Positions 57,257 to 64,000 of a DNA stretch of 64,000 nucleotides are shown here, piece by piece (positions within the stretch are counted from its first letter, which is position 1; each line of letters starts with the position of its first letter). The stretch lies in NCBI GenBank assembly GCA_046052145.1, contig JBJOMW010000003.1, forward strand, positions 1 through 64,000. The letters run 5' to 3'. The stretch is from Falsiroseomonas sp046052145. Its GTDB lineage: Bacteria > Pseudomonadota > Alphaproteobacteria > Acetobacterales > Acetobacteraceae. The position numbers were made by a program, and so were the translations under genes. Below the pieces are notes generated by a model. It was given only the letters and a program-made list of their open reading frames with translations, had not been told where the DNA came from and made no database searches.

Positions 57257-59023
57257 GTGATTGACAGCGCAGGCCGAAAAGCCGACCTGCGCGCCATGCT
57301 TCGCCAGTTCCTGACCTTCTACCGCCCGCACCGTCGGCTGCTGCTGCTCGATTTCGGCTGCGCAGCCGCGTCCGGGCTGCTCGAGTTGATGTTCCCCATG
57401 GCCGTGCGCGCCTTCGTGGACCACCTGCTGCCCGGCCAGGACATGCCGCTGATCCTGCTCGCGATCGCCGTGCTGCTCGCGATCTATCTGCTGAATGGGC
57501 TGCTGATGGCGGTCGTCACCTATTGGGGCCATGTGCTCGGCATCGCGATCGAGACGGAGCTGCGCCGCCGCGCCTTCGACCACCTGATGAAGCTCTCCTT
57601 CCGCTTCTACGACGGGCAGAAAACCGGGCATCTGGTTGGGCGTCTCACCAAAGACCTCGAGGAGATCGGCGAGGTCGCGCATCACGGGCCGGAGGACCTG
57701 CTGATCGCGGTGCTCACCTTCCTCGGCGCCTTCCTGCTGATGCTGCATGTCAACGTGACGCTCGCGCTGGTGACGCTGCTGGTCGTGCCGGCGGTGGGCT
57801 TCATCATCGCCCATTACGGCGGGCGGATGACGGCGAACTGGCAGCAGCAGTTCGGCCGCGTCGGCGCCTTCAATGCGCGGATCGAGGAAGCGGTCGGCGG
57901 CATCCGCGTGGTCAAGGCCTTCGCCAACGAGGATCACGAGCGCCGCCTCTTCGCCGCGGACAACGACCGCTATCGCCGCACCAAGCTCGATGCCTACCGG
58001 CTGATGGCGACGGGGATCACGCTGAACTATCTCGGCCTGCGGCTGATCCAGGTGATCGTGATGCTGGCGGGCTCGCTGATGATCGTGCGCGGGTCCATGA
58101 CGGTTGGTGACTTCATCGCCTTCCTGCTGCTGGTCGGCGTCTTCTACCGCCCGATGGACAAGATCGTTGCGGTGATCGAGGTCTATCCCAAGGGCATCGC
58201 GGGCTTCCGGCGCTTTCTGCAACTGATGGCGATCGCACCGGACATCGCCGATGCGCGCGATGCGCGCCCCGCGCCGACGCTCCGCGGCGCCGTGCGGTTC
58301 GATGACGTGACCTTCGGCTACGATCCCGCGCGCCCGGTGCTGCGCGGCCTGAAGCTGGCGATCCAGCCGGGCGAGACCGTCGCCCTCGTCGGGCCGTCTG
58401 GCGCGGGCAAGACGACGCTCTGTTCCCTGCTACCGCGCTTCTACGAGGCCGATGCAGGCCGCATCACCGTGGACGGCATGGATATCCGCGCGATGACACA
58501 GGCGAGCCTGCGGGCGCAGATCGGCATCGTCCAGCAGGACGTGTTCCTGTTTGCCGGCACGCTGCGCGAGAACATCGCCTATGGCAGGCTCGACGCGACG
58601 GAGGAGGAGATCCGCGACGCCGCCCGCCGCGCGCGGCTGGACGAGCTCATCGCCGACCTGCCGGATGGGCTCGACACGGTGGTCGGCGAGCGCGGCGTGA
58701 AGCTCTCCGGCGGGCAGAAGCAGCGGCTGGCCATCGCGCGGATCTTCTTGCGCAACCCGCCGATCCTGATCCTCGACGAGGCGACCAGCGCGCTGGACAC
58801 CGAGACGGAGCGCGCCATCCAGGCCTCGCTGGCCGACCTCGCTCGTGGGCGGACCACGCTGGTCATCGCGCATCGGCTGGCGACCATCCGCGACGCCGAC
58901 CGGATTTTGGTCGTCGCCGATGGCGGCATCGCGGAGGAGGGGACCCATGCCACCCTGCTGGCGCGGGGCGGGCACTATCGCCGGCTGCACCAGGCTCAGT
59001 TCGGCGGCCAGGCGGCGGAGTGA
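57257..59023 (+). CDS. ABC-type exporter half-transporter (MsbA/LmrA-like)
   Basis: 588 residues. N-terminal membrane domain of six helices (first at about 27-48, LLLLDFGCAAASGLLELMFPMAVRAF) and a C-terminal ATPase: Walker A GPSGAGKTT (about 379-387), Q loop QIGIVQQDVFLF, signature LSGGQKQRLAIARIF, Walker B ILILDEATSALD, H-loop IAHRLATI. Complete motifs, so active as a homodimer. Substrate unknown; lipid or drug export is usual. GTG start. 66 bp after hyuB, possibly on the same transcript. Confidence 0.9.
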   Translation: MIDSAGRKADLRAMLRQFLTFYRPHRRLLLLDFGCAAASGLLELMFPMAVRAFVDHLLPGQDMPLILLAIAVLLAIYLLNGLLMAVVTYWGHVLGIAIETELRRRAFDHLMKLSFRFYDGQKTGHLVGRLTKDLEEIGEVAHHGPEDLLIAVLTFLGAFLLMLHVNVTLALVTLLVVPAVGFIIAHYGGRMTANWQQQFGRVGAFNARIEEAVGGIRVVKAFANEDHERRLFAADNDRYRRTKLDAYRLMATGITLNYLGLRLIQVIVMLAGSLMIVRGSMTVGDFIAFLLLVGVFYRPMDKIVAVIEVYPKGIAGFRRFLQLMAIAPDIADARDARPAPTLRGAVRFDDVTFGYDPARPVLRGLKLAIQPGETVALVGPSGAGKTTLCSLLPRFYEADAGRITVDGMDIRAMTQASLRAQIGIVQQDVFLFAGTLRENIAYGRLDATEEEIRDAARRARLDELIADLPDGLDTVVGERGVKLSGGQKQRLAIARIFLRNPPILILDEATSALDTETERAIQASLADLARGRTTLVIAHRLATIRDADRILVVADGGIAEEGTHATLLARGGHYRRLHQAQFGGQAAE

Positions 59024-59080
59024 CGCGGCGCGCGAGGCGCGCTAGCCTTCCTGCCCACCGGACAGGGAGGCCGACACCCC

Positions 59081-60535
59081 ATGGCGCTGCGCTGCGATCT
59101 CATCATCCGCGATGCCACCATCTTCGACGGCACCGGCGGGCCGCGCCGCGTCGGCGACCTCGGCGTCAAGGGCGACCGGATCGTTGCCATGGGCGACCTT
59201 GGCGGCGCCTCCGCCGATCGGGAGGTGATCGCCACCGGCAAGGCGCTCGCGCCCGGCTTCATCGACGCCCACACCCATGACGACCGCGCCGTGCTGCTGG
59301 GTGAGGAAGGGACGCTCTGCAAGACGAGCCAGGGTGTCACCACCGTGGTCTGCGGGTGCTGCGGCGTTTCGCTCGCGCCGGCGCGCTTCAAGTCGCCGCC
59401 GCCGCCGCCGCTCGACCTGGTGGGCGCCGAGGGCTGGTGGAAGTTCGGCGATTTCGGCGACTACGCCCACGCCATCAACAGCAAGGGCTCCGAGGTCAAC
59501 GTCTATGCCCTGGTGGGCAACCAGACGCTCCGCGTCGAGGCGATGGGCGGCGATGTGTATCGCCCCGCCACCGACAAGGAGATCCACCACATGCACCAGC
59601 GGGTGAAGCAGTCCATGGCCGAAGGCGCCTCGGGCTTCTCCACCGGGCTCTATTACAAGCCGAACATGCATGCGACGACGGACGAGGTCGTCGCGATCGC
59701 GGAAGCGCTGAAGCCCTTCGACGGGCTCTACTCCACCCATATGCGCGACGAGGCGAACCACATCCTGGCCTCCATCGAGGAGACGCTCGAGATCGGCAAG
59801 CGCGCCGGCGTGCAGGTGCAGATCAGCCACCACAAATGCTCGCTGCCGGAGAATTACGGACGTTCGATCCAGACGCTGCCGCTGCTTGAGGCTTACGCGC
59901 GCACGCAGCAGCTGGCCTACGACGTCTACCCCTATCCGGCAGGGTCGACGGTGCTGATGCCGGACCGCCTGCGTGAAGATGTGAAGGTGATGATCACCTG
60001 GTCCGTCCCGCACCCCGAGATGGCCGGCCGCTACCTGCATGAGATCGCGCGCGGCTGGAACACCGACATCAAGGCCGCCGCCGAGCAGCTGCTGCCCGCG
60101 GGCCAGATCAGCTTCCAGATGGATGAGGATGATGTGCAGCGGATCATGGCGCATCCGATGTCCATGATCGGCTCCGACGGCATCCCGCATGACGCGCATC
60201 CGCATCCGCGGCTGTGGGGCACCTTCCCGCGCGTTCTGGGTCATTATGTCCGCGGGCTCGGCCTGTTCAGCATGGAGACGGCGATCCACAAGATGACCGG
60301 CCGCTGCGCCGATGCTTACGGCATCGTGGATCGCGGCGTTCTGCGCGAAGGCGCCTATGCCGACCTCGTCCTGTTCGACCCCGCGACCGTGATCGACGCC
60401 GCGACCTTCGAGAAGCCGAAGCTGCCCTCTATCGGCATCGAGGAGGTCTGGGCGAATGGCGTTGCGACCTTCAAGTCGGGCAAGGGCGCGACTGGCGAGC
60501 GGCCAGGGCGGCTGGTGACTCGGCACAAGGCATAA
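59081..60535 (+). CDS. Amidohydrolase, N-acyl-D-amino-acid deacylase family
   Basis: 484 residues. Amidohydrolase metal site PGFIDAHTHDDRAVLL (HxH), later STHMRDEANHILASIEE, QISHHKCSLPENYG, and IGSDGIPHDAHPHPRLWGTFPRVLGHYVRGLGLFSMETAIHKMTG (catalytic Asp and C-terminal family block). The family removes acyl groups from N-acyl-D-amino acids or acts on dihydro-pyrimidines. CGCCGVSLAP contains the cysteine that bridges metals in D-aminoacylase. GGGAGG precedes the ATG. The gene order suggests joint use with the hydantoinase genes. Confidence 0.88.
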   Translation: MALRCDLIIRDATIFDGTGGPRRVGDLGVKGDRIVAMGDLGGASADREVIATGKALAPGFIDAHTHDDRAVLLGEEGTLCKTSQGVTTVVCGCCGVSLAPARFKSPPPPPLDLVGAEGWWKFGDFGDYAHAINSKGSEVNVYALVGNQTLRVEAMGGDVYRPATDKEIHHMHQRVKQSMAEGASGFSTGLYYKPNMHATTDEVVAIAEALKPFDGLYSTHMRDEANHILASIEETLEIGKRAGVQVQISHHKCSLPENYGRSIQTLPLLEAYARTQQLAYDVYPYPAGSTVLMPDRLREDVKVMITWSVPHPEMAGRYLHEIARGWNTDIKAAAEQLLPAGQISFQMDEDDVQRIMAHPMSMIGSDGIPHDAHPHPRLWGTFPRVLGHYVRGLGLFSMETAIHKMTGRCADAYGIVDRGVLREGAYADLVLFDPATVIDAATFEKPKLPSIGIEEVWANGVATFKSGKGATGERPGRLVTRHKA

Positions 60536-60558
60536 TGCGCGGTCGCGGCTGACGCGGC

Positions 60559-61146
60559 ATGCCCGATTGGTTGCCGCTGCTGGGCTTTGCCATAGCGGGC
60601 TCGGTGACGCCGGGCCCGAATGTGCTGATGGTGGCGGCCGGCGCTGCCTCGGTCGGCGTGCGTGGTGTGATGCCCCACATGCTCGGCATCACCTTCGGCT
60701 TTGCGGCGATGCTGCTGATCGTGGGCCTCGGGCTGGCGGGGCCGCTCGCGGCAAGTCCTGCGGTGCATGGCGTATTGCAATTCGTTGCCGCGGCCTGGTT
60801 GTTGTGGCTGTCCTGGAAGATCGCGACCGCCCCGCCGCCCGGCGAAGGCCCCGCACGGCCGCCCATGGGCTTCGTGCAGGCGGCGCTGTTCCAATGGGTG
60901 AACCCGAAGGCGTGGATGCTCGCGGGCGCGGCAATGGCCGGCTACACAGTGGCGGGTCAGCCGCTGCTGCCGCAGGTGCTGCTGATCGCCTTCATCTTCG
61001 GCGCTGTCTCCATGCCCTGCCTGCTGGTCTGGGCCGGCATCGGCGCGGGCGCGCGGCGGGTGCTGCGGGATGCCCGCGCGCTCCGGCGCTTCAACATCGC
61101 CATGGGCGTGCTGCTGGCGCTGAGCGTCTTGCCGCTGCTGCGATGA
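60559..61146 (+). CDS. LysE/RhtB-family amino-acid exporter
   Basis: 195 residues with five to six hydrophobic helices. The family motif GSVTPGPNVLMVAAGAASVGVRGVMPHMLGITFG lies at about residues 14-47, with FVQAALFQWVNPKAW at the centre. LysE-type translocators export amino acids or homoserine lactones in exchange for protons. Placed after the hydantoinase and deacylase genes, it may remove excess amino acid produced by them (inference). It is convergent with the ThDP subunit genes across a strong hairpin. Confidence 0.85.
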   Translation: MPDWLPLLGFAIAGSVTPGPNVLMVAAGAASVGVRGVMPHMLGITFGFAAMLLIVGLGLAGPLAASPAVHGVLQFVAAAWLLWLSWKIATAPPPGEGPARPPMGFVQAALFQWVNPKAWMLAGAAMAGYTVAGQPLLPQVLLIAFIFGAVSMPCLLVWAGIGAGARRVLRDARALRRFNIAMGVLLALSVLPLLR

Positions 61147-61150
61147 GTTT

Positions 61151-61174
61151 GGCCGGGGCTGGTCGGCCCCGGCC
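61151..61174. terminator. Bidirectional hairpin between lysE-type and ThDP genes
   Basis: GGCCGGGGC-TGGTCG-GCCCCGGCC, a perfect 9-bp stem 5 bp after the exporter stop and 22 bp from the convergent stop. No long T-run. Confidence 0.5.
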
Positions 61175-61195
61175 ATATTCGGCTCGCCCCTGCGC

Positions 61196-61792
61196 TCAGT
61201 TCGGCGGGAAGCCGAGCGCCTGGCGGAAGCGGTTCTTGATGTAGACGCCATCGCGCGGCGGCAGTTCGCGCGGCAGGTTCACCGCCTCGATCTTCACCAC
61301 CGCCAGCGTCAGCGCCTGCTTCGCATGGATGCGCCGGCGCAGCGGCTCAATCCCCTGGCGTTCGGTGATCGTCTCCGTGTGCGGGAAGCCGCAGGATGCG
61401 GCCACCTGCGCGAGATCGAGCCCCTGGCCGGTGTGGCTCGGCTGCATGCCGGTCTCGCCGAAATGCCCGTTGTCGAGCACGACGATCGAGAGGTTGCGCG
61501 GCTTCTTCAGAGCGATCGTCGCCAACCCGCCGAGGCCCATCAGCGCCTCGCCATCGCCGGTCAGCACCAGCACGGGCCGCTCGGGCTGCGCCATGGCGAG
61601 GCCATAGCCGATCAGCGCCGCCCCACCCATGGCGCCCCAAAGGTAGTAGTTGAGGTCATGGTCGCCCGCCGCCATCAGGTCATAGGCGGGCGAGCCGAGG
61701 CCGGCGATCACCAGCAGCCCCTCGCGCTCCTTCAGCAGATCGGCGACGACGGCGCGCCGCTCCAGCGTTCCACCGGCGATCACTTCACCCAC
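61196..61792 (-). CDS. ThDP-dependent decarboxylase, beta (cofactor-binding) subunit
   Basis: 198 residues. ThDP motif begins VLVLTGDGEALMGLGGLATIALKKPRNLSIVVLDNGHFGETG (GDG followed by about 25 residues and N). The fold is the C-terminal half of sulfopyruvate/phosphonopyruvate decarboxylases. GLLVIAGLGSPAYDLMAAGDHDLNYYLWGAMGGAALIGYGLA precedes it. GTG start overlapping the alpha-subunit gene by 13 bp. With alpha it likely decarboxylates a substituted pyruvate. No phosphonate or sulfonate genes lie nearby. Confidence 0.82.
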   Translation of the reverse strand: MGEVIAGGTLERRAVVADLLKEREGLLVIAGLGSPAYDLMAAGDHDLNYYLWGAMGGAALIGYGLAMAQPERPVLVLTGDGEALMGLGGLATIALKKPRNLSIVVLDNGHFGETGMQPSHTGQGLDLAQVAASCGFPHTETITERQGIEPLRRRIHAKQALTLAVVKIEAVNLPRELPPRDGVYIKNRFRQALGFPPN

Positions 61793-62304
61793 TCCTTCTC
61801 GCCGATCAGGCGCTGGCCGAGCAGCACGGCGCAGGCGCCATCGCCGTCGAAGGCCATGCGCGCCGCGCCGCGCAGCAGCGGGGCGACATCCTGCGGCGCA
61901 TCCGCACGCCAGGTCATCACGCCCATCAGCTTCATGGCCGCTTCCGTCGCCTGGCCCATCGGGTTCTGCCAGGGATTGAACTCCGCCCAGTCACCACGGA
62001 GCGTGATCACCATCAGCAGCGGGAAGCGCGCCGAGGCCGCGAGGCTCAGCATGTTGATGCAGTTGCCCGCGCCGCTCGATTGCATCAGCAGCGCGCCGCG
62101 TTCGCCGCCGAGCCAGGCGCCGGCGAGATAGGCGATGCCTTCTTCCTCGGTCGTCAGCACGACGGCGTTGATGTCGGGGTCGGCATTGGCGTGCTTGATG
62201 GCCGTGGCGTGCCCGGCATCGGGGACATAGGCGATGTGCTTCACCCCGGCGGCCTTCAGGACGCTGAAGACGTCCTCCCGCCAGGAGGCAGTGTCGGAAC
62301 TCAT
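61780..62304 (-). CDS. ThDP-dependent decarboxylase, alpha (pyrimidine-domain) subunit
   Basis: 174 residues: VLKAAGVKHIAYVPDAGHATAIKHANADPDINAVVLTTEEEGIAYLAGAWLGGERGALLMQSSGAGNCINML, with the conserved Glu (TTEEEGIAYLAGA) that activates ThDP. FPLLMVITLRGDWAEFNPWQNPMGQA is typical of sulfopyruvate decarboxylase alpha (ComD) and phosphonopyruvate decarboxylase N-termini. It forms one enzyme with the overlapping beta subunit. Physiological substrate unknown. Confidence 0.82.
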   Translation of the reverse strand: MSSDTASWREDVFSVLKAAGVKHIAYVPDAGHATAIKHANADPDINAVVLTTEEEGIAYLAGAWLGGERGALLMQSSGAGNCINMLSLAASARFPLLMVITLRGDWAEFNPWQNPMGQATEAAMKLMGVMTWRADAPQDVAPLLRGAARMAFDGDGACAVLLGQRLIGEKEWVK

Positions 62305-62368
62305 ATGGGCCCTCTTCCTGCGCCCGGTCCTTGGGCGCGGGCATCATCCTACGGCAGCGCTCGGGGCT

Positions 62369-62452
62369 GGGAAACCGGCGGGCCATGCTGTCCTGCGGGG
62401 CGCCGATGCGGCGCTGGCATGGGTGATTGGCGTGGATGGCGGTTCCGGCTAG
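62369..62452 (+). pseudogene. Relic of an SDR C-terminus
   Basis: In the gap before the acyl-CoA dehydrogenase a plus-strand frame reads GKPAGHAVLRGADAALAWVI then GVDGGSG and stops (TAG). That is the pattern of an SDR C-terminal end (G-x-PAE-x-A-x-AVL-FLASDAA-x-W-x-TG-x-VIGVDGG), with a few residues missing between DAA and VIG. No start or N-terminal SDR sequence is found upstream, so this is a decayed fragment of about 27 codons. Confidence 0.5.
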
Positions 62453-62510
62453 TTGGGGCGCGCGGCAGGGTGCGCGCCCGCATCCCGCCCCGACCAGCCG
62501 GAACGCCCGC

Positions 62511-63683
62511 ATGACCCCGCACGCCGCCGCCGCCGAAGACCCGCATGCCGAGATCCGCGCGGAGGTGCGCAAGCTCTGCGCGAAATTCCCCGGCGAGTAT
62601 TGGCGCGAGCTCGACAGCCGCCGCGGCTACCCGACCGAATTCGTGAAGGCGCTGACCGAGGCCGGGTGGCTCGGCGCGCTGATCCCGGAGGAGTTCGGCG
62701 GCGCCGGCCTGCCGCTGTCGGGCGCGGCCGCGATCCTCGAGGAGATCCAGGCCGCCGGCTGCAATGGCGCAGCCTGCCACGCCCAGATGTACATCATGGG
62801 CACCATCCTGCGGCATGGCAGCGACGCGCAGAAGGCGAAGTACCTGCCCGCCATCGCGGCGGGCGAGCTGCGCCTGCAGGCCTTCGGCGTGACCGAGCCG
62901 ACGTCCGGCACTGACACCACGGCGCTCCGCACCACCGCGCGGCGTGAGGGCGACAAGTACATCGTGAACGGCCAGAAGATCTGGACCAGCCGCGCCGAGC
63001 ATTCCGATTTGATGCTGCTGCTGGCGCGCACCACGCCGCGCGACCAGGTCGCGAAGAAGACCGAGGGGCTGTCCACCTTCATCGTGGACATGCGCTCCGC
63101 ACTCGGGAAGGGCCTGACGATCCGCCCGATCCGGACGATGATGAACCACAATTCCTGCGAGGTCTTCTTCGACAACCTCGAAGTGCCGGCCGAGAATCTC
63201 GTCGGCGTCGAGGGCAAGGGGTTCCGCTACATCCTGGATGGCATGAACGCCGAGCGGCTGCTGATCGCGGCCGAATGCGTCGGCGACGCGAAGTGGTTCA
63301 TCGAGAAGGCGCGCGACTACGCGAAGGAACGCGTGCTGTTCGGCCGCCCGATCGGCGCGAACCAGGGCGTGCAATTCCCGATCGCCAAGGCCTATGCCCA
63401 GATGCGCGCCGCCGAGGCGATCGTGCAGAAGGGCCTCGCGAAATTCGAGCGCGGCGAGAACTGCGGCGAGGAAGCCAATATGGGCAAGATGCTCGCCGCC
63501 GAGGCGAGCTGGGCCGCGGGCGAGGCCTGCGTGAACACCCATGGCGGCTTCGGCTTTGCCGAGGAATACGACATCGAGCGCAAGTTCCGCGAGACGCGGC
63601 TCTATCAGGTGGCGCCCATCAGCACGAACCTGATCCTGAGCTACATCGGCGAGCATGTGCTCGGCATGCCGCGCAGCTACTGA
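62511..63683 (+). CDS. Acyl-CoA dehydrogenase
   Basis: 390 residues. Helical N-terminal domain (EIRAEVRKLCAKFPGEYWRELDSR), then the FAD/substrate segment LQAFGVTEPTSGTDTTALRTTA, VNGQKIWTSRAEHSDLMLLLAR, and C-terminal EANMGKMLAAEASWAAGEACVNTHGGFGFAEEYDIERKFRETRLYQVAPISTNLIL, the place of the catalytic Glu in many members. It oxidises an acyl-CoA with FAD and hands electrons to ETF. The substrate chain is unknown. The start ATG at 62511 is distinct from the SDR relic upstream. Confidence 0.92.
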   Translation: MTPHAAAAEDPHAEIRAEVRKLCAKFPGEYWRELDSRRGYPTEFVKALTEAGWLGALIPEEFGGAGLPLSGAAAILEEIQAAGCNGAACHAQMYIMGTILRHGSDAQKAKYLPAIAAGELRLQAFGVTEPTSGTDTTALRTTARREGDKYIVNGQKIWTSRAEHSDLMLLLARTTPRDQVAKKTEGLSTFIVDMRSALGKGLTIRPIRTMMNHNSCEVFFDNLEVPAENLVGVEGKGFRYILDGMNAERLLIAAECVGDAKWFIEKARDYAKERVLFGRPIGANQGVQFPIAKAYAQMRAAEAIVQKGLAKFERGENCGEEANMGKMLAAEASWAAGEACVNTHGGFGFAEEYDIERKFRETRLYQVAPISTNLILSYIGEHVLGMPRSY

Positions 63684-64000
63684 GCTTCCAGCGCGCGGCG
63701 GTGGCGGATGAAGTCGGGCCCGCAGGACAGCTTCCGGGCCAGCGGTGAGTCCGGGGCGATGACGCGCCAGAAGGGCGTGGGGTCTTCGGCCAGCCGTTCC
63801 AGCGCGCGCTCCGCGACGATGCGGAGGAAGATGGCGGTGGAGGTGGGGCAGGTGGCAGCCGCGCCGTTCTCCCGCGCCAGTTCCGCGCGGAGTGCCACGG
63901 GGTCGAGCGTGCGGCCCGGCGCGATGGCGCGGATGCGCGCATCCAGCAGCGGCGGCGAGGCGATGAACAGCCTTTCGCTGGCGCCGACGCCGGCGAAGGG
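63677..64000 (-). CDS. 3' part of a small DNA-binding/MGMT-like hypothetical protein (5' end outside the window)
   Basis: The frame runs off the right edge; 107 residues are present. It reads LLDARIRAIAPGRTLDPVALRAELARENGAAATCPTSTAIFLRIVAERALERLAEDPTPFWRVIAPDSPLARKLSCGPDFIRHRRALEAQ, which resembles small conserved proteins related in pattern to the MGMT/Atl DNA-binding fold (RIRAIPxGxT, CPxxTxxFLRIVAE, PFWRVI). The link is weak. No catalytic PCHR motif is seen. It overlaps the acyl-CoA dehydrogenase stop by 7 bp, convergent. Confidence 0.5.
   Translation of the reverse strand, partial: PFAGVGASERLFIASPPLLDARIRAIAPGRTLDPVALRAELARENGAAATCPTSTAIFLRIVAERALERLAEDPTPFWRVIAPDSPLARKLSCGPDFIRHRRALEAQ

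Noticed and set aside
55502..58222. A 906-codon open frame on the minus strand opposite hyuB and the ABC exporter
   Set aside because: Same reason: it spans two genes with clear domains on the plus strand and has a shadow-type composition.
61196..62304. Naming the ThDP pair comDE for coenzyme M synthesis
   Set aside because: Coenzyme M genes are absent and the organism is not a methanogen; only the family level is supported.

Overview
The window is GC-rich chromosomal DNA of an alphaproteobacterium, most likely Acetobacteraceae/Rhodospirillales and Roseomonas-like. Supporting signs are a minus-strand RNase P RNA (rnpB) of bacterial type, FliX next to flgI, a single-cysteine DksA of the alphaproteobacterial kind, CheZ directly after a CheY, and frequent GTG/TTG starts. 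No phage, insertion sequence, CRISPR array, tRNA or rRNA was seen.

Layout. 0.1-4.4 kb: a block (GT32-like glycosyltransferase, small coiled-coil protein, HpcH/HpaI aldolase, zeta-class GST isomerase, 3-hydroxybenzoate 6-hydroxylase-like flavoprotein) bracketed by two inverted copies of a palindrome-rich repeat. 4.4-10.8 kb: housekeeping and stress genes, all on the minus strand (solute-binding-like protein, SWIB protein with a histone-like tail, SelO, rnpB, nucleotidyltransferase, AmpD-type amidase, TerB/J-domain protein), then a small ORF behind a promoter that carries a Fur/Irr-like operator. 10.8-14.8 kb: a soluble chemoreceptor, an Asp/Glu racemase and two divergent TauE/SafE permeases. 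14.8-29 kb: the flagellar and chemotaxis region. Two minus-strand operons (flgI-flgJ-like-flgN-like and flgF-flgG-flgA-flgH) each have a near-perfect sigma-54 promoter. Each promoter is preceded by a CGGCA-N5-TGCCG palindrome placed like a FlbD-type enhancer. Divergent from them are fliX and fliL-fliM-DUF6468-motE-cheY-cheZ-TPR. dksA and a YedK/HMCES peptidase lie between the two blocks. 29-36 kb: speD/speE polyamine synthesis, an unknown protein, citrate synthase, a nuclease, and a SixA/CYTH-CHAD pair.

36-48.6 kb is a DNA-repair island. It holds an iron-sulfur cryptochrome/(6-4) photolyase with an atypical SDR and a DUF6134 protein, a CPD-type photolyase with a phosphatase, and the complete ligase-associated set (PdeM, DEXH helicase, metallo-beta-lactamase exonuclease, ATP-dependent ligase). 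That set is interrupted by an oppositely oriented glycosyltransferase-like gene. 48.6-64 kb: an iron-type ABC permease, a 2-hydroxyacid dehydrogenase and a second atypical SDR. These are followed by a plus-strand run that reads as hydantoin/N-carbamoyl amino-acid catabolism: M20 amidohydrolase, HyuA, HyuB, ABC exporter, D-aminoacylase-like amidohydrolase and LysE exporter. The end holds a split ThDP decarboxylase, a relic of an SDR C-terminus, an acyl-CoA dehydrogenase and a truncated gene at the edge.

The strongest observations beyond routine annotation are the paired sigma-54/palindrome modules, the iron-box promoter in front of an orphan small gene, the inverted palindromic repeats, the FliM-like peptide at the end of CheZ, a probable CTG start, two SDRs without the catalytic tyrosine, and the SDR relic.
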